Source: Brachycybe producta (Eukaryota; Arthropoda; Diplopoda; Playtdesmida; Andrognathidae). Taken from it: a DNA stretch of 64,000 nucleotides. Below the pieces are notes generated by a model. The model had not been told where the DNA came from and did no database searches. It saw only the letters and a program-made list of their open reading frames with translations. The stretch spans positions 1,918,501 to 1,982,500 of the forward strand of contig JAUPFP010000014.1 in the NCBI GenBank assembly GCA_036925085.1. The letters run 5' to 3'. Positions within the stretch are counted from its first letter, which is position 1. Every line of letters begins with the position of its first letter. A program made the translations under genes and the position numbers. Below are positions 12,501 through 26,400 of the stretch, one piece after another.

Positions 12501-14250
12501 GTTACTTAATTGTCATTTTTCTTTTTACGAAATAAGGAATACATTCATCGGGTTGGACGAACGGCTCGTGGCTTGGGGTCAACCGGGCACGCTCTAATGA
12601 TTCTTCGTCCCGAGGAAGTCGGTTTCTTGCGTTTTTTGACAAAGGCTAAAGTTCCACTCAGCGAATTCGAGTTCTCATGGTCCAAAATTTCAGATATTCA
12701 GCCTCAAGTGAGTTTTTTTCTCTCTTTATTTTGATGTGGTTTTATGAAGAATGAACGGATTCGTGGAATTGTCTTTTGTTTCCAGAGGTGGGACAAATCT
12801 AAATTTTCTCGAATCCAAATCCTAAAACGTTCTCGAATCTCTCGAATCCTTCATATTATTCATTACGAAGATATAAATAAATGAAATAATATTAAATATT
12901 AAATTATTAATAATAAAAAACACAGTGTGGCTTCACTCAGGGTCAGGCCACAAGGTGATTCTATTGGTGATCCGGATAACCACCGAAATTGCAACAATTG
13001 CCGTTTTTTTTGTTAGTGAACGCTTCTTATTGGACGTCAATGGAGTTAAAACTTAATTTTACCAAAGTTTTAACAGGTTTTTAAGGTTAGGATTCGAAAG
13101 ATTTGAAAGACGTAAAAAGCGCTAAGATTTGAGTTTTCAAATCTCGAATATTTTTCAAGATTCGCCGGATTCGAATGATTTAGTTACCCTTCTAGTTTCT
13201 AAAACGCTTTCAAGTTTCTTTTTGCCGTTTCAGAAGAGCGACGCTAAAAAGAAATTAAATGCTTTTTAGAAACTAGAAGGATAGCTTAATCACTTTTAGA
13301 GTATTTTCATGTTGTTATCTTTCAAAATAAGCTTTTTTTTTAGGTCAGTTTCAAAATGACCCAACTATAAGTGGACGATATTTTTAAATTTGTCTGTAAA
13401 TAGCTTATTTTGAAAGATATCAACATGAAAATACTATTAAATGATTGAGCTATCCTTCTAGTTTCTAAACACATTCAATATTCTCGTAATTTTGCTGTAA
13501 AATACAGAACAACCGAAGTTCGAGACGATGTTTTACACTTTAAAACCATCTTAAGAAAGAACGGAAAGTGTTTTAGAAACTAGAAGGGTAGCTCAAATCA
13601 TTTAAAAGACATTTTCGTGTTGATATCTTTCAAAATAAACTTTACGTAGATAAAAATTAAAATATAGCATCTGCTTAAAGTTGAGTCATTTTCAAAGTCG
13701 AATAAAAAGTTTAATTTGAAAGATATCAACGTGAAAATACCTCTTCTAGTTTCTAAAACACTTTCAGGTTTCTCTCTTCCATTTCGCATCTTTGATGAAA
13801 AAGACTGAAATAACCGGAGTTCGATGAACACTTTAAATCTTGGCTTAATTTAAATTACAGGAAAAATAGGATGTTTTTTTAAAAAAAAAATGGTGTTAAA
13901 AGTAACATTAGTTTAAGAAACGTTTTTTCTTCTAAAAGTGTCTTAAGATTTCATTTCAGACAATTTTCGAAGAATTCTTATGTTTTGTGTTGTTTGTTTT
14001 CGTTCTGGAAACTTTAATTTTGTTTTTCCTCTTTTGCATTCTAATGGGAGTCTTGTCACACTTGATTTATTAAAGCACATTTCTTAAATAAGAAACACAC
14101 TTTCGAAGCCGCTTTTTCCTGGATCTTCCTTCCTATTTTCAAATATGCTACAATTTTGGTTTTTTTTTGGACTTAGTTAACATTTTTACTCGCTTTTAAT
14201 TTAACTTCATAATTTGTTTGTTTTCTCCAATGCCACCTTCTGAAATATAT

Positions 14251-14325
<75 letters not shown>

Positions 14326-14328
14326 AGG

Positions 14329-14414
<86 letters not shown>

Positions 14415-17400
14415 AGGTCTGTGTGTGTGTGTGGAGTAACAAAAACCGTTGAAGCACGTCGGAATTTATATAAATTTGAATAAATGAACTGTTTTTTTTT
14501 TCTCAAGGTCAACTATATGTTGAACTCTTCCTTTGGAAAGTGTAGAAGGGGGGGGGGGAGAGAGAGAGAGAGAAAAGTGGGAGGGGGTGACTGAATTTGA
14601 AATGGAAGGAGTAAAAAAAGGAAAAAACGATGGGAGTGCGCACACCAGAGAAAATGAAAAACTCATTTTCTCTTTCAAATATAAAAAGGGGAGGGGATAA
14701 TAGTAGCAAAATTAAACTAGAATTTATCACGGGCAACTGTGCCCAGCATTAGAATTTCTTTTGCTCCGCCCTTTTATGAACGTCATGAATTTCTAATTGG
14801 TTTGTTACTTGGTCTGACGTCATAAAAGGGCGGAGGAAAAGAAATTCTAATGCTGGGCACAATTGCCTGTGAATTTTGCTCCCGTCATTTATGAGAAATT
14901 ATGACGCTTTTACCCCACTAGTTTGAAAATAATTCACACTGCACACATCTTGTTTATTCTTACTTTTTAGACCGTTTTTACGGAGCCCTGTAAGGGCCTT
15001 GTGAGATTTTTTTTAAATCTCTACATGTCGATTTTAATGTCGACATTTTGACTTAAATTTCAACATTTCGACTTTAATCTCGACACGTCGACTTTTAATC
15101 TCTTACTCAACCATGTTAATTATGCCATGTTGCGCTCACCATACTCTAATAATTAAATTATTGCAAGCGCCCTCTTGTAGCAGCAATAATTTAATTATTA
15201 AGAGTATGGTGCATACAGCATGGCATAATTAACATGGCCGAATAAAAGAGATAAAAAGTCGACATGTCGAGATTTTTTTTAAAAAAAATCTCGCATGTCC
15301 TTTACAGGGCTCCGTACAAATAAACCGTTTTTTGTTTAATTTTCTTGTTTCAAGCTGAACTTTGTTTTATCTCTCGATTTCACTCATTTTTTAGGTGCAA
15401 AATGAAGAAACTTTGAATGGTTTTTCGAAACTAGAATGGTAACTCCAATCACTGTTGTGTATTTTCAAGTTGATATCTTTCAAAATAACACTTTTTATGA
15501 GCTAACTGAGCTAACTTTAAGTAGATGATATTTTTTAATTTATTTATATAAAAAAGCTTATTTTGAAATATGTTGATATTTGAAATATGTAAATAAACTT
15601 TTTAATAATGGAAAAAATTAAAAATATCCTCCATTTAAAGAGGGTTTGTTCTCAAATTATAATAAAAAGTTTATTTTAAAAGATATCAATATGCAAAATA
15701 CGCATAATAGTATTTGAGTAACCCTTCTAGTTTTTAAAACACTTTCTACTTTCTGTTCATTTTGCACCAGAAAAACAGGATAATCAGATTTTGAAAGGTG
15801 CGTTTACACTTTAAAACCCACCTTAAAATTGGGTCAAACGGGGAAAATAAAAGAGAAACTAGGTGTTTTAGAAACTAGAAAGGGTAGCATAATCACGTAA
15901 GTGTATTTTTACAAAATAAAAAAGCTTATTTTGAAATATATCATCATGAAAATATTAAGTGATTTCAGCTTCCCTTCTAGTTTCTATTAATTTCGCACCT
16001 GAAAAAGAGAATAATTAATAAAGTCGAAATTCAGCTATTGATAAAACCATCTTACGAACGAATTTTTGCATAAAAATGCGAAAAATGCATAATTCTGATT
16101 CGACTCCAACGCAGATTTATTGATAGATTTTTTTTTGTTATTTCAGTTGGAACAGTTGATTTCGAAAAACTATTTCTTGCACATGTCGGCTAAAGAAGGC
16201 TACAAAGCGTACATTCGAGCTTACGCTTCACATCATCTTAAGAACGTTTACGATGTTAATACGCTCGACCTCACGAAAGTGGCTCTCGCTTTTGGATTAA
16301 CAGTGCCGCCATTTGTCGACTTACGTATCCTTTTTTTTTTTAATTAATATTAACTTCGTTCGTTTTTCGGTGATCATCAAGGGTAAGTGACGTAATAACG
16401 AAAATATTTTTTTATTTAAAATTTAAAATGGTTTTCATATGGTTAACTTGTGTCTTCGTAATCTTGAATGAGTTTCGAAATAACGAGACATTTCGATGAG
16501 TTTTCTGATTGGTTATATTAACTAGAAAGAAACAAAAAAAAACGAGCCCTGTTACAGATGAGTTCGGATTGGTTTATTAGTTGAGACTAGAGATGTCAGC
16601 GGTTTGGAACCGATAGAACCGGTTCGCCAATTACTGGAATTGATAGAACCGGTTCCCCAAATTACTGGAACTGATAGAAGCGGTTCGCCAAATTACTGGA
16701 ACTCATAGAACCGGTTTTGCCAATTATGAGAACTGATACAACCGGTTCGTCAAATTACTGGAACTGATAGACCCGGTTTGCCAATTATTAGAACTGATAG
16801 AAGCGGTTCGCCAGTATAGGTCGAATTCAGAACAACTGGTTCTGAACCGAGTGGAAACGGTTCGGTTCTACCCTTTGCCACCTTTAGTTACGACTGTTAC
16901 GAAGAGTGATTTCTGTGTCAACTAATTTACGAAGAAGTTAGGCGAAGAGAGAGGAGGTGGAGGGCGGGTTCGGTGATGTGTTTAACTGGAATTATGACTA
17001 GTTTTCATTTCTAAAAATGACGAGTTACTACTTCCGCTGTAATCTTAGACAAGAATGATTTATTTTACACCAATTTTGACGCTAAAAACACTCCTTATTC
17101 GTTTTTTTTTTTTTATTTTCACTCAAATGATGAGGTTTTTTTTTGGGTAAATTTTCAGTAAGATTGTCCGTTGTTGTGTTTTTTCTTCTTTTCCGGTAAT
17201 TTCTTGTTAGAATTAGGAAGAATTCATCTTTAGCAAACAAACAAAAAAAAATTGGAAATACGATATCTGTTTTTGTTAGAAAACTTAAGTTACGTTTATT
17301 TTAAGACTTGGGTCTTTTTTTTTTTTTGCGAATTTAGCAAAAATTGTGATGGTGGTGGGAGGGGGATGGTTTTTTTTTCTTCTGCTGACTGAGCTAAAGT

Positions 17401-20400
17401 TGCGTGGTTTTTGCACGCGTGTCCGAACTTTGAATAATGAAGGTGGTTTTAAAGTGTAAACTGGGTAATATGAGGGAGAAACTTGGGAAAGTGTATTAGG
17501 AGTTATACCTAGTACACACACAGCTGATAATTTAAATGCATTTAAATAATAAACGTGTTCTACAGAGCCCTGTGAAGGACAAACAAACAAATATGTTGAA
17601 TTCAATTTATTCAGTTAATTAATCTGAAAATATTGAGTTAATACTTAAATATAAATATATAAACTATTGACAAAATATTGATTTAGTATTTCAATTTAAA
17701 ACATTAATAATTAAAGTCAATTTTTATTTGGTTCGTGTCCTTAACTGGATTCCGTATAATTCACACCTAAACACATTTAATTTGAATTCATTTAACTCAT
17801 GACTGTGTACAAGGTATTATAGGTAGCTGAATGACTTATAAGAGTATATTTCTTGTTGATATCTTTCAAAATAAACTTTTTATATACAGAAAAATAAAAA
17901 TAAATATCGTCTGCTTAAAGTTGGGTAATTTTCTAATTTGACATAAAAAGTTTATTTTGAAAGATACATTTTTACATGAAAATAATATTAAGCAACTCTT
18001 CTAGTTTTCTAAACCACGTTTCGTGTTTCTTCTCTTCATTTTGCACCTGAAAGACAGAATAATCAGAGTCCGAGATGTGTTTTAGACTTTAAAAACCACC
18101 TTAAATCAAAATTAACTATGGTTAAATAATTAGAAAACAACAAGATTTGAGTATTTTTGAAATTTAAGGTTGGGATATTTGTTTGAGTTTTTTGTCAGTA
18201 GATGGCGTTCGCGGTTCAACCCTTAGTAAATTTTGACATTTTTGTCTTTTTTTTAAAAAAAAAAAGACAGGAACTTTAGTAACAGTGGGTTCCTTTGTTT
18301 GATGTGAAGCACATCTGCGACCAGATTTATTATTTTCTAAATTTGGGAACTTTTTCCACCCTTCAGAAAGAAAAATTGAAAAAGATTTAGGAAAAAAAAA
18401 AAAACCCCCTCCACACATTTTTTAAAAAAAAAAAATATTTTCTGCTGAGTTGTGCGACTTTTTTTAACAGTTGCCGACAAATAAATAAAAATGAGGCTTA
18501 ATGTTTTTGGGGCACAAAAAGTGGATTTGGAAAGGGTCCCTACCCTCACTCTGATAAAGGCAGAAATTATTTTTAATTTTACAATTTAAAATACCTTTTT
18601 TTAAAAAAAAATATTGTTTATTTTGGCTTCGAATTTGAAAGGAAGCTCAATTAACGCCCAAAATTTGAATACCACCTTATTAAGAAGCTGGCTTTTTTGC
18701 CATTTTTTTGGGTGACTTTCTCAGTTCTAGTCCTGACTTGTTAATATCCGATTTTATGGTGGTCCATTTTAAACTAGGAAACTACGTGTTTTAGAAACTA
18801 GAAGGTGTTTTAGAAAAACGTTGAAGGTGTTTTAGAAACTCGGAGTTTTAAAAACTAGAAGGGGTTTTAGAAACTAGAACATGTTTTAGAAACTAGAAGT
18901 TGTTTTAGAAACTCTGAGGTGTTTTTAGAACAAGTTGATATTTTTTCAAAATAAACTTATATCAGTTTCAAAATTGACCCAATTTTTTTTGTCTATAAAA
19001 CGTTTATTTTGAACGATATCAATAAGGAAATAATTATTAAATGATTGAGCTGAGCAGAGCGACCCTTCTAGTTTCTCTTTAATGTTATTTATTGCCTCTG
19101 AAAACGCAACGAATTTCAAAAACATAATTTTAAGTTGCTGTTTTTTTATTTTTAGATCAAATGTCAGGTTTAATATTTTTTTCTGAAAATCAACCACAGA
19201 AAACGGTTTTCTTTAATTTTAAAAATTGAAGTTGTTTTAATTAGAAATTTTAGAATATTTTTTTCAAAGTGAAATTTGACAGAAAACTAGTTAAATCTCA
19301 AATCATATTTGACATTTTTGTTGTAAATGACAGCAAAAACAAAAAAAAAAAACTGTAGGAATGTAGAATTCTACTTTTGCTGATTTAGATTATGAGTTAC
19401 TTTCTTCTTCTGTCAGTTACAACTTTAGAAAAAAATTCTTTGCCAAGATATTTGTTTTTTTCTGAAGGAAACTTTTTTTTTGTTGAAGAAATAAATTCAA
19501 AGTTTGTTGGAAATCTTAGTAGAAAAATCCATAGAATCCATTGAAAAATACTTGTTCAAATGCAAGGTAGAGGGCGCCTGCAACCTCCGTAAGTGGCAAA
19601 CTACACTCGCCAGTTAGCTGAAATCGAATGCACCCTTTAAAAGCTCTTCAGCTTGCTTGTTCATAAAACATCTTAAGGTGAGTCCAGAGACTCCAGGCTA
19701 TTAAGAGAACGACGAACAGACGGGCAAAATTAGAAAACAGGACGAGTAGAAGTTGGCTCCGCCCCTTTTTATGACGACTGGCAACTTCTAATTGGTTGTT
19801 TATGTAGTCTGACGTCACATGCTCCGCCCCTTTTCAACGTCGAACCACACAACAAACCAATTAGAAGTTGCCGGTCGTCATAAAAAGGGCGGAGCCAACT
19901 TCTGTTCGTCTCGTTTTCTAATTGCCTGTTTCGCAAACAGTGTGAAACGGTTTTTCCGAACATTTCTCTGTAACCAATTTTGTTAGTTGTTCTTTTTCGG
20001 CTCCGATCCACCAGTTGTCGGTTTTTGCCCGTCACATCAAAGGATGTCCGTGTAAGGTGTTCGATGCTCAGCTAGGAGTAGGTTTGGCCTCTCAGCGAAC
20101 ATTCCCCCCCCCCCCCCGAGCATTGATTAGGAAATTACCAACTGTGGGAACACGTTGTGAACATGGCTTTGTTCATGTTTGGACACCCCGGCCACAGCAA
20201 ACAGAACAACGGACATGTTCTTTTCGAAATGTTCGCAAACTTGTTCGGTTCGTTGTTCTCTTATAGTCTGGACCCATCTCTTAACACAGGCATTTAGAAA
20301 TCGGGACGAACTTCAGTTGGCTCCGCCCTTTTTATGACGACCGGCAACTTCTAATTGGTTTGTTGTGTGATTCGACGTTGAAAAGGGCGGAGCATGTGAC

Positions 20401-23400
20401 GTCAGACTACATAACCAACCAATTAGAAGTTGCCGATCATCATAAAAAGGTCGGAGCCAACTGAAGTTCGTCCCGATTTCTAAACGCCTGTTCTCTTAAC
20501 AGGGAAGAAGAAGTCTTTTCGAAAAACATTTTGAGTAGCGATTTTTTTCGAGGGTGGAAAACACAAATTTGCATATGACATTATTCAAACACGTGTAAAC
20601 AACTTAACTTGTGAAATGATACTTTGCAAGTTAAGAGAAGAAAAAAAAAGTGGAGTTTTAGGCTTAATTAAAGACTAGAAGTCAGCATTTTTTTGTTGTT
20701 TGAGGTATTAGTTTTCAAACAGGAAAAGTTCTAAAGTAGAGATAATTTATTTAATTTTTTTTTCTTTCATTTTTTTAGCTAAAAAAATAAGGAAAGGAAA
20801 AAAAAACCTCTTCGTGGGTTTCTAAAATTAAATTGCACCATAGGAGGAGGTTAGTTTACGTTGAAACAGTGGAGAAAAAAACCCTATTTTTGATAGTTGA
20901 TGAGGGAGGGGAGGGGGATCTGTTACAAAAAAAAAAACTCATTCCAGAGACGCCTACTGCCGCCACCTATTTATAATTTTTGAAACTGAGCTTTTAGCTT
21001 TAAAAAAAACATTTTGGCGCTTTCTGATTGCTTTATGAGGCTTCATTTCTCGGCTCGTGTTGAAGAAACCCCCCTCCCACCCCCCATTTAGAGAAATTAG
21101 TATCACAAACTAGTGTTTGAGCATTCTAACTTGATGTGAGCATGCGCACTACGGTCTATTGTTTTACATAGGAAAGAGATTGCAGATTAACGTTAGCAGT
21201 GCCATCTATTGGTCGACTTTACAGTAAACTGTGTACATTAAACAATAGATGGCGTTGCTAACCGTTAATATTCAATCACTTTCCTATGTAAAACGATAGA
21301 CGGTAGTGCGCATGCTCATACCAAGTTAGATTACTCAAACCTTAGTTATCACACAGATAGTTAGAAATAGGTGAAAACTTCAGTTGGCTCCGCCCTTGTT
21401 ATGACGACTGGCAACTTCAAATTGGCTGGTTATGAAGTTTGACGTCATACTTCATAACCAGCCAATTAGAAGTTGCCAGTCATCATAACAAGGGCGGAGC
21501 CAACTGAAGTTTTCACCTATTTCTAACTGCATGTAGTTATCACAGTGATACTCTGTTCAGACGAGATAGTTTGATGTTGATTATGTTAATTGAGTTTCAG
21601 AAAGTCAGTTATTGAAACTTTGTTTCCAAACATCTTTAATTGACACCACTAGATGGCGTTTCAATTCACACTTAAAGAGAAATCAACATCGGGAACTGTG
21701 AACTGACAGTTGTGATTCATGATTAGCAAAAAATGTTCAATATTTTTTAAAATAAACTTTTTATAGACAAGAATTTTTTAAAAAAAATTTTAGCTTAAAG
21801 TTAGGTCATTTTCAACCCTACTTAAAAAAAAGCTTCTGATTAAAAAAAAACACACAAAAGCAAAACAAAATGGCCGTCATTATTACAATGGCAAAATGGC
21901 CGCCGTTTTTTTTTTGGCTGAAATTGTTATTTTAGTGGGTTTATTCTCAGGCGGCAAGCCAAATTTAATGTTAAGTGTTATGTATACAGAAAGGAAGCAA
22001 AAAAAAAAGTTTTAATTTTGGCTTTTTTTTTTAACAAACAAACCCAAGAAAGAAAGAACGGGTTTTTTGTTAAACGATATGGTGAAAAAGGGGCGGCAGA
22101 AAGCCAAGAAAAAGTAGACGTCACATTAGATTTTCTGCTGCCGAATTTATTCGTTTCAAAAGTATCACCTCGTCCATAAATGTTTCAACAAGCGAATAAT
22201 TGAGTGAGAGTAGTGCCTCCTGTGTCTTGTGGGGGTTTGTGCTGCTGCATTGTGTTTACGCAAGGATCTTGCAGATTTTGCACATATTTTTATTTCAGAC
22301 ACACCAACAATATGAAATTACAGAAGATGGTTTTTTTTTTTTTAATTCGAGAAGCTTCCGTAAATTTATAAAGTTTGAACTTTTGTTTTAAAGCAAACAT
22401 GTCAAACTCAAAGACTAACACGGGCCGAATAAACAAGGCCTAAGTTTATGTGGGCCGCAAAAAAAAAACAAGGTTTATTTCGAAAAATACAGTATGAAAT
22501 TTTTATTACTGTTATATTCGCTGTGGGCCGCAAAGATATTCGCTGTGGGCCGCGAGTTTGACATGCTTGTTTTAAAGGAATCTTGTGGAAATTTAGAAAA
22601 ATCTTCACAAAGCAAACTTTTTTTTTTGTTTTCCGGAGGAAAAAACTTCATGAAAAATGAAGTTTTTTCTTAGGAATATTTCTAAAATTTCATGTTGATA
22701 TCTTTCAAAATAAACTTTTTTGTCCAAGTTTAAAAATTGAAAAATTGCTTAAATTTTAAGTTGGATCATTTTCAAATTGACATTTGAAAAGCTTATTTTG
22801 AAAGATGTCAACAACGAGAACACCCTTAAGTGATTGAATTACCCTTCTAGTTTCTAAAACTATTTTCGAGTTTTCTTGATTTTACTTTTTAAAGACAGAA
22901 TTAAAACAAGATTTCGACAGGCGGTTTACATTTTAAAACCACCTTAACTTAAGAATGCAAGCAGATCATTTATTTTGTGCGTGTAGCGTTAGATGGCGCC
23001 ACTATCCCTCCTCCCATAGAAATGTACTGCTGACACTCACCTTCCTTTTTTTCTGCACGTGGCAAACTTTTAATTGCGTCATCGTTATTTCTCTACACGT
23101 GCTCTCTCTTCACTTATATTGTGTTCTGGGTTTAAGTTTGTCCACGTGCTCTGATAATTAAGGTTGTTTTGAACGCTTTTAGAGCTAAAAGGGTGCATTC
23201 GATTTCAACTAATTGGCGACGAGTGGAGGTTGCAACTTATAGAGGTTGTATGGCGCCATCTACCTTGCAATTACACAAGTATTTTTCTATGGAGCCCCTC
23301 TTAAAAGATATCAACAATGAAGAACACTTGTGGATTGGAAATAAAGCCGGGTCCACATCAAGCTGACAAAAGTGCAACCTGAGTTCGAGAGACAAAAACA

Positions 23401-26400
23401 AAACAAAAACGCCAGAAACAGCCGATTTTGAAAACAAAACAAAACTGAAACAAGTGAAGACACAAACACAAACAAATTTGTGACAAAACGCAAACAAATT
23501 TGGGTTTTGTTTTTGTTACCATAGCTGTCCTACGTAAATTACGCAACTGTTCTGTTGTTGTTTTTAATACGAACTGTCTACACTGCACGGACAAGAGTTG
23601 AAAGAATGTTGCATAATACCGAGACAAAACAAAAAACCGTTTGATGTTTACCGACATGAGATGAAAGCATGGGAATAGTTTGTGAAATTGCAGACAAAAT
23701 AAAACACAAAAGTCGCAGAAATGTTTCAGAATTGTCGCCAATTTGTCTTGAAACCCTGGAGTTTTTTTTTGTTTGTGTTTTGTCAGCTTGATGTGGATCG
23801 GGCCTAAAGAAGAATTGGCCGAAATGCGAAACAATTTCAATGTAAGGGACCTAAAGGATTGATTATTTATGGATGGAACATGTAGAATGTTGCAAAAGTA
23901 CCAATGTGTTGTTACCAAAGTACGAAACAGTTGTTGTTGTTGCCAGTAGTAATTATTTATTCAAAAGAGATGTTTCTAACTTAAGCTCTCTCACAGCTTG
24001 AAAAATTTTTCAATTGAATTGAATTAGAATTTTTGTAGTCTTTTGTTCGAAAGCAATTCTTGAAATGCGTTTTAAAGGACCACCAACTGCCAATTCCTCC
24101 TCCTCCTCCTCCTCCTGTACTGTCTACACGAGAAATAATGAGATTTTAACAATAAGGGAACAACGTCATCAGGATGTAGAAAAAAAAATAGTTAAATTTT
24201 CTTCAATATTTTCTTTAATATTTTTTAATTTCCATACTTTTTAAAATAAACTTTTTTTTTTTCAAAAAAACAACGATAATTGTTTATTTTGAAAGTTTAT
24301 TTTAAATTAAAGTTATCTAAACATCTTAGTTAACTCTTTCTAATTTGGAATACAACTTAAATTTTTGTCTTAAAAGTTTTAAAAATGAGATAACGCGGCC
24401 TTGTTTCCACTGAGGCGAAAAATTTGAACTTTTTCAAAAGACTTTCAGAAGAAACGTGCCCCCAGCCTATTCACTATAATAGGCGGGGGGGGGGGCACGT
24501 GGAAACAAGGCAAAAAGAAAAACATTCTTCCCCCCCCCCCCAACCCCATATCTTAAATTTATACTAAGTTGACAATTTGGACATTCTTGAGAGGCCAGCC
24601 ACTTCGGAAGACAACAAAAAAACCTTAAAAACATGAAGAACCCATAAGTACTCTTCAGACACAAGTATATTGCAATAAATACATTTCACCTGTGACCCCC
24701 CCCCCCCCCCCCCTTCACCTCCTTACTTAGACCCCCCATGTCATAATGCTTATTTAACCTAAACCTATTACCCCCACCCAACATCCCTCCTCCCTTTTCA
24801 TTGTCACCACTTGTGTGTCACCCAAGAAGAAGAAAAAAACATGTCAAAATTTGACCTCTGAGGTTAGTGACTTTTATCCGAAAAATTGTTTTTTTTTCGG
24901 TTTAAATTTTAAAATGAAAAACTTGAAATTTTTTTCTATGAGCGGAGGATTACATGGAACTACTTAAGAGAGGGCTCCATAGAAAAATACTTGTGTAATT
25001 GGAAGGTAGATGGCGCCAAACTCCATAGGTGGCAAACTATACAGGCATCTCTGCCAAGTAGTAAAATTTTGCCATATTTTTGACGAATGTTCGCCAAATT
25101 TTGACGGATGTTCGCCAAATTTTTGACGAATGTTTGCCAAGGTTTTGACGAATGTTTGCCAAGGTTTTGACGAATGTTTGCCAAGGTTTTGACGGATGTT
25201 CGCCAAATTTTTGACGAATGTTTGCCAAGGTTTTGACGAATGTTTGCCAAGGTTTTGACGGATGTTCGTCAAATTTTTGACGAATGTTCGCCAAATTTTT
25301 GACGGATGTTCGCCAAATTTTTAACGAATGTTCGCCACATTTTTGACGAATGTTCGCCAAATTTTTGACGAATGTTTGCCAAATTTTAACGAATGTTCGC
25401 CAAATTTTTGACGAATGTTCGCCAAGGTTTTGACGAATGTTTGCCAAATTTTTGACGAATGTTCGCCAAGGTTTTGACGAATGTATACACACGTGCGCGC
25501 ATGTGTATGTAGATAAACACACATGTATGCAGTCACGTACATGACATAGTTACATGTGATGCGCATGCGTCAATTGTCATATTGTTTAAAATGAGAATAA
25601 GTCACATGTGTACACCATTTTTTCGACCAAATTGATGCCTCCATGGAAAACGATAAAGCATATGGTATTCACGGCTATTTTTATTAAATGGGAAAATACT
25701 GTTCACAGTTACTTTTATTGGAGGGAGGGGAGGGGGGAATACTGCATTCCTATTGGTAAAAAAAAAGAAACTGACCAAAGCTATGGCCAACGACCGACCA
25801 AAATAGGCCACGGGGGAAAGAGGTTCTTGAAGAAGGAGGAGGAGGAGGAGGATAGTTGAGGTCGTCGTGATGTTTTCACAAGTGACAAGTAGTCATTTAG
25901 AAGAAGAAGAAAAAAACCGTTTTTCTCCTAATAATAATAATAATTGGTTATCGGTGCTCGATTTCAACTTAATTTTATATAATTCGTGTTTTTGCCACTT
26001 AAAATTATTACATTTTATTTGAAATTATTTTTTTGAAAGTGGTAATTTAATTTTTAAATGTGGGCCACAAATGATGAGAGATCTCGAGGAACAAATTTTA
26101 AGCTTTCGTGGACTGAAAACTGCAATTATTAAGTAAAATATTCAAATTAATAATGTGTGGATTTCGGAAGAGCAGGAACACTATGGAGAAATTGAGTGTT
26201 AAAAACTAGAAAATGTGGTTATCTTTCAAAATAAACTTTTTAAGTGTTTCAGAGCTACCCCTTCTAGTTTCTAAATACCCTTTCTAGTTTCTAAATAAAG
26301 TTTTTAAGTGTTTCAGAGCTACCCCTTCTAGTTTCTAACACACTTTCCAATACTTCTGAAAAGATAGAATTTGGCAGAATTGTTTAACTATTTTAAAAAA

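Noticed and set aside
14173..14512. YIYIYI frames
   Set aside because: TA microsatellite.
25078..25484. CRISPR-like array
   Set aside because: Units are contiguous without unique spacers and the DNA is from an animal; it is a minisatellite.
25037..25522. 161-codon open frame on the minus strand (ANIRQNLG repeats)
   Set aside because: Translation of the 22-bp satellite; all three minus frames are open.
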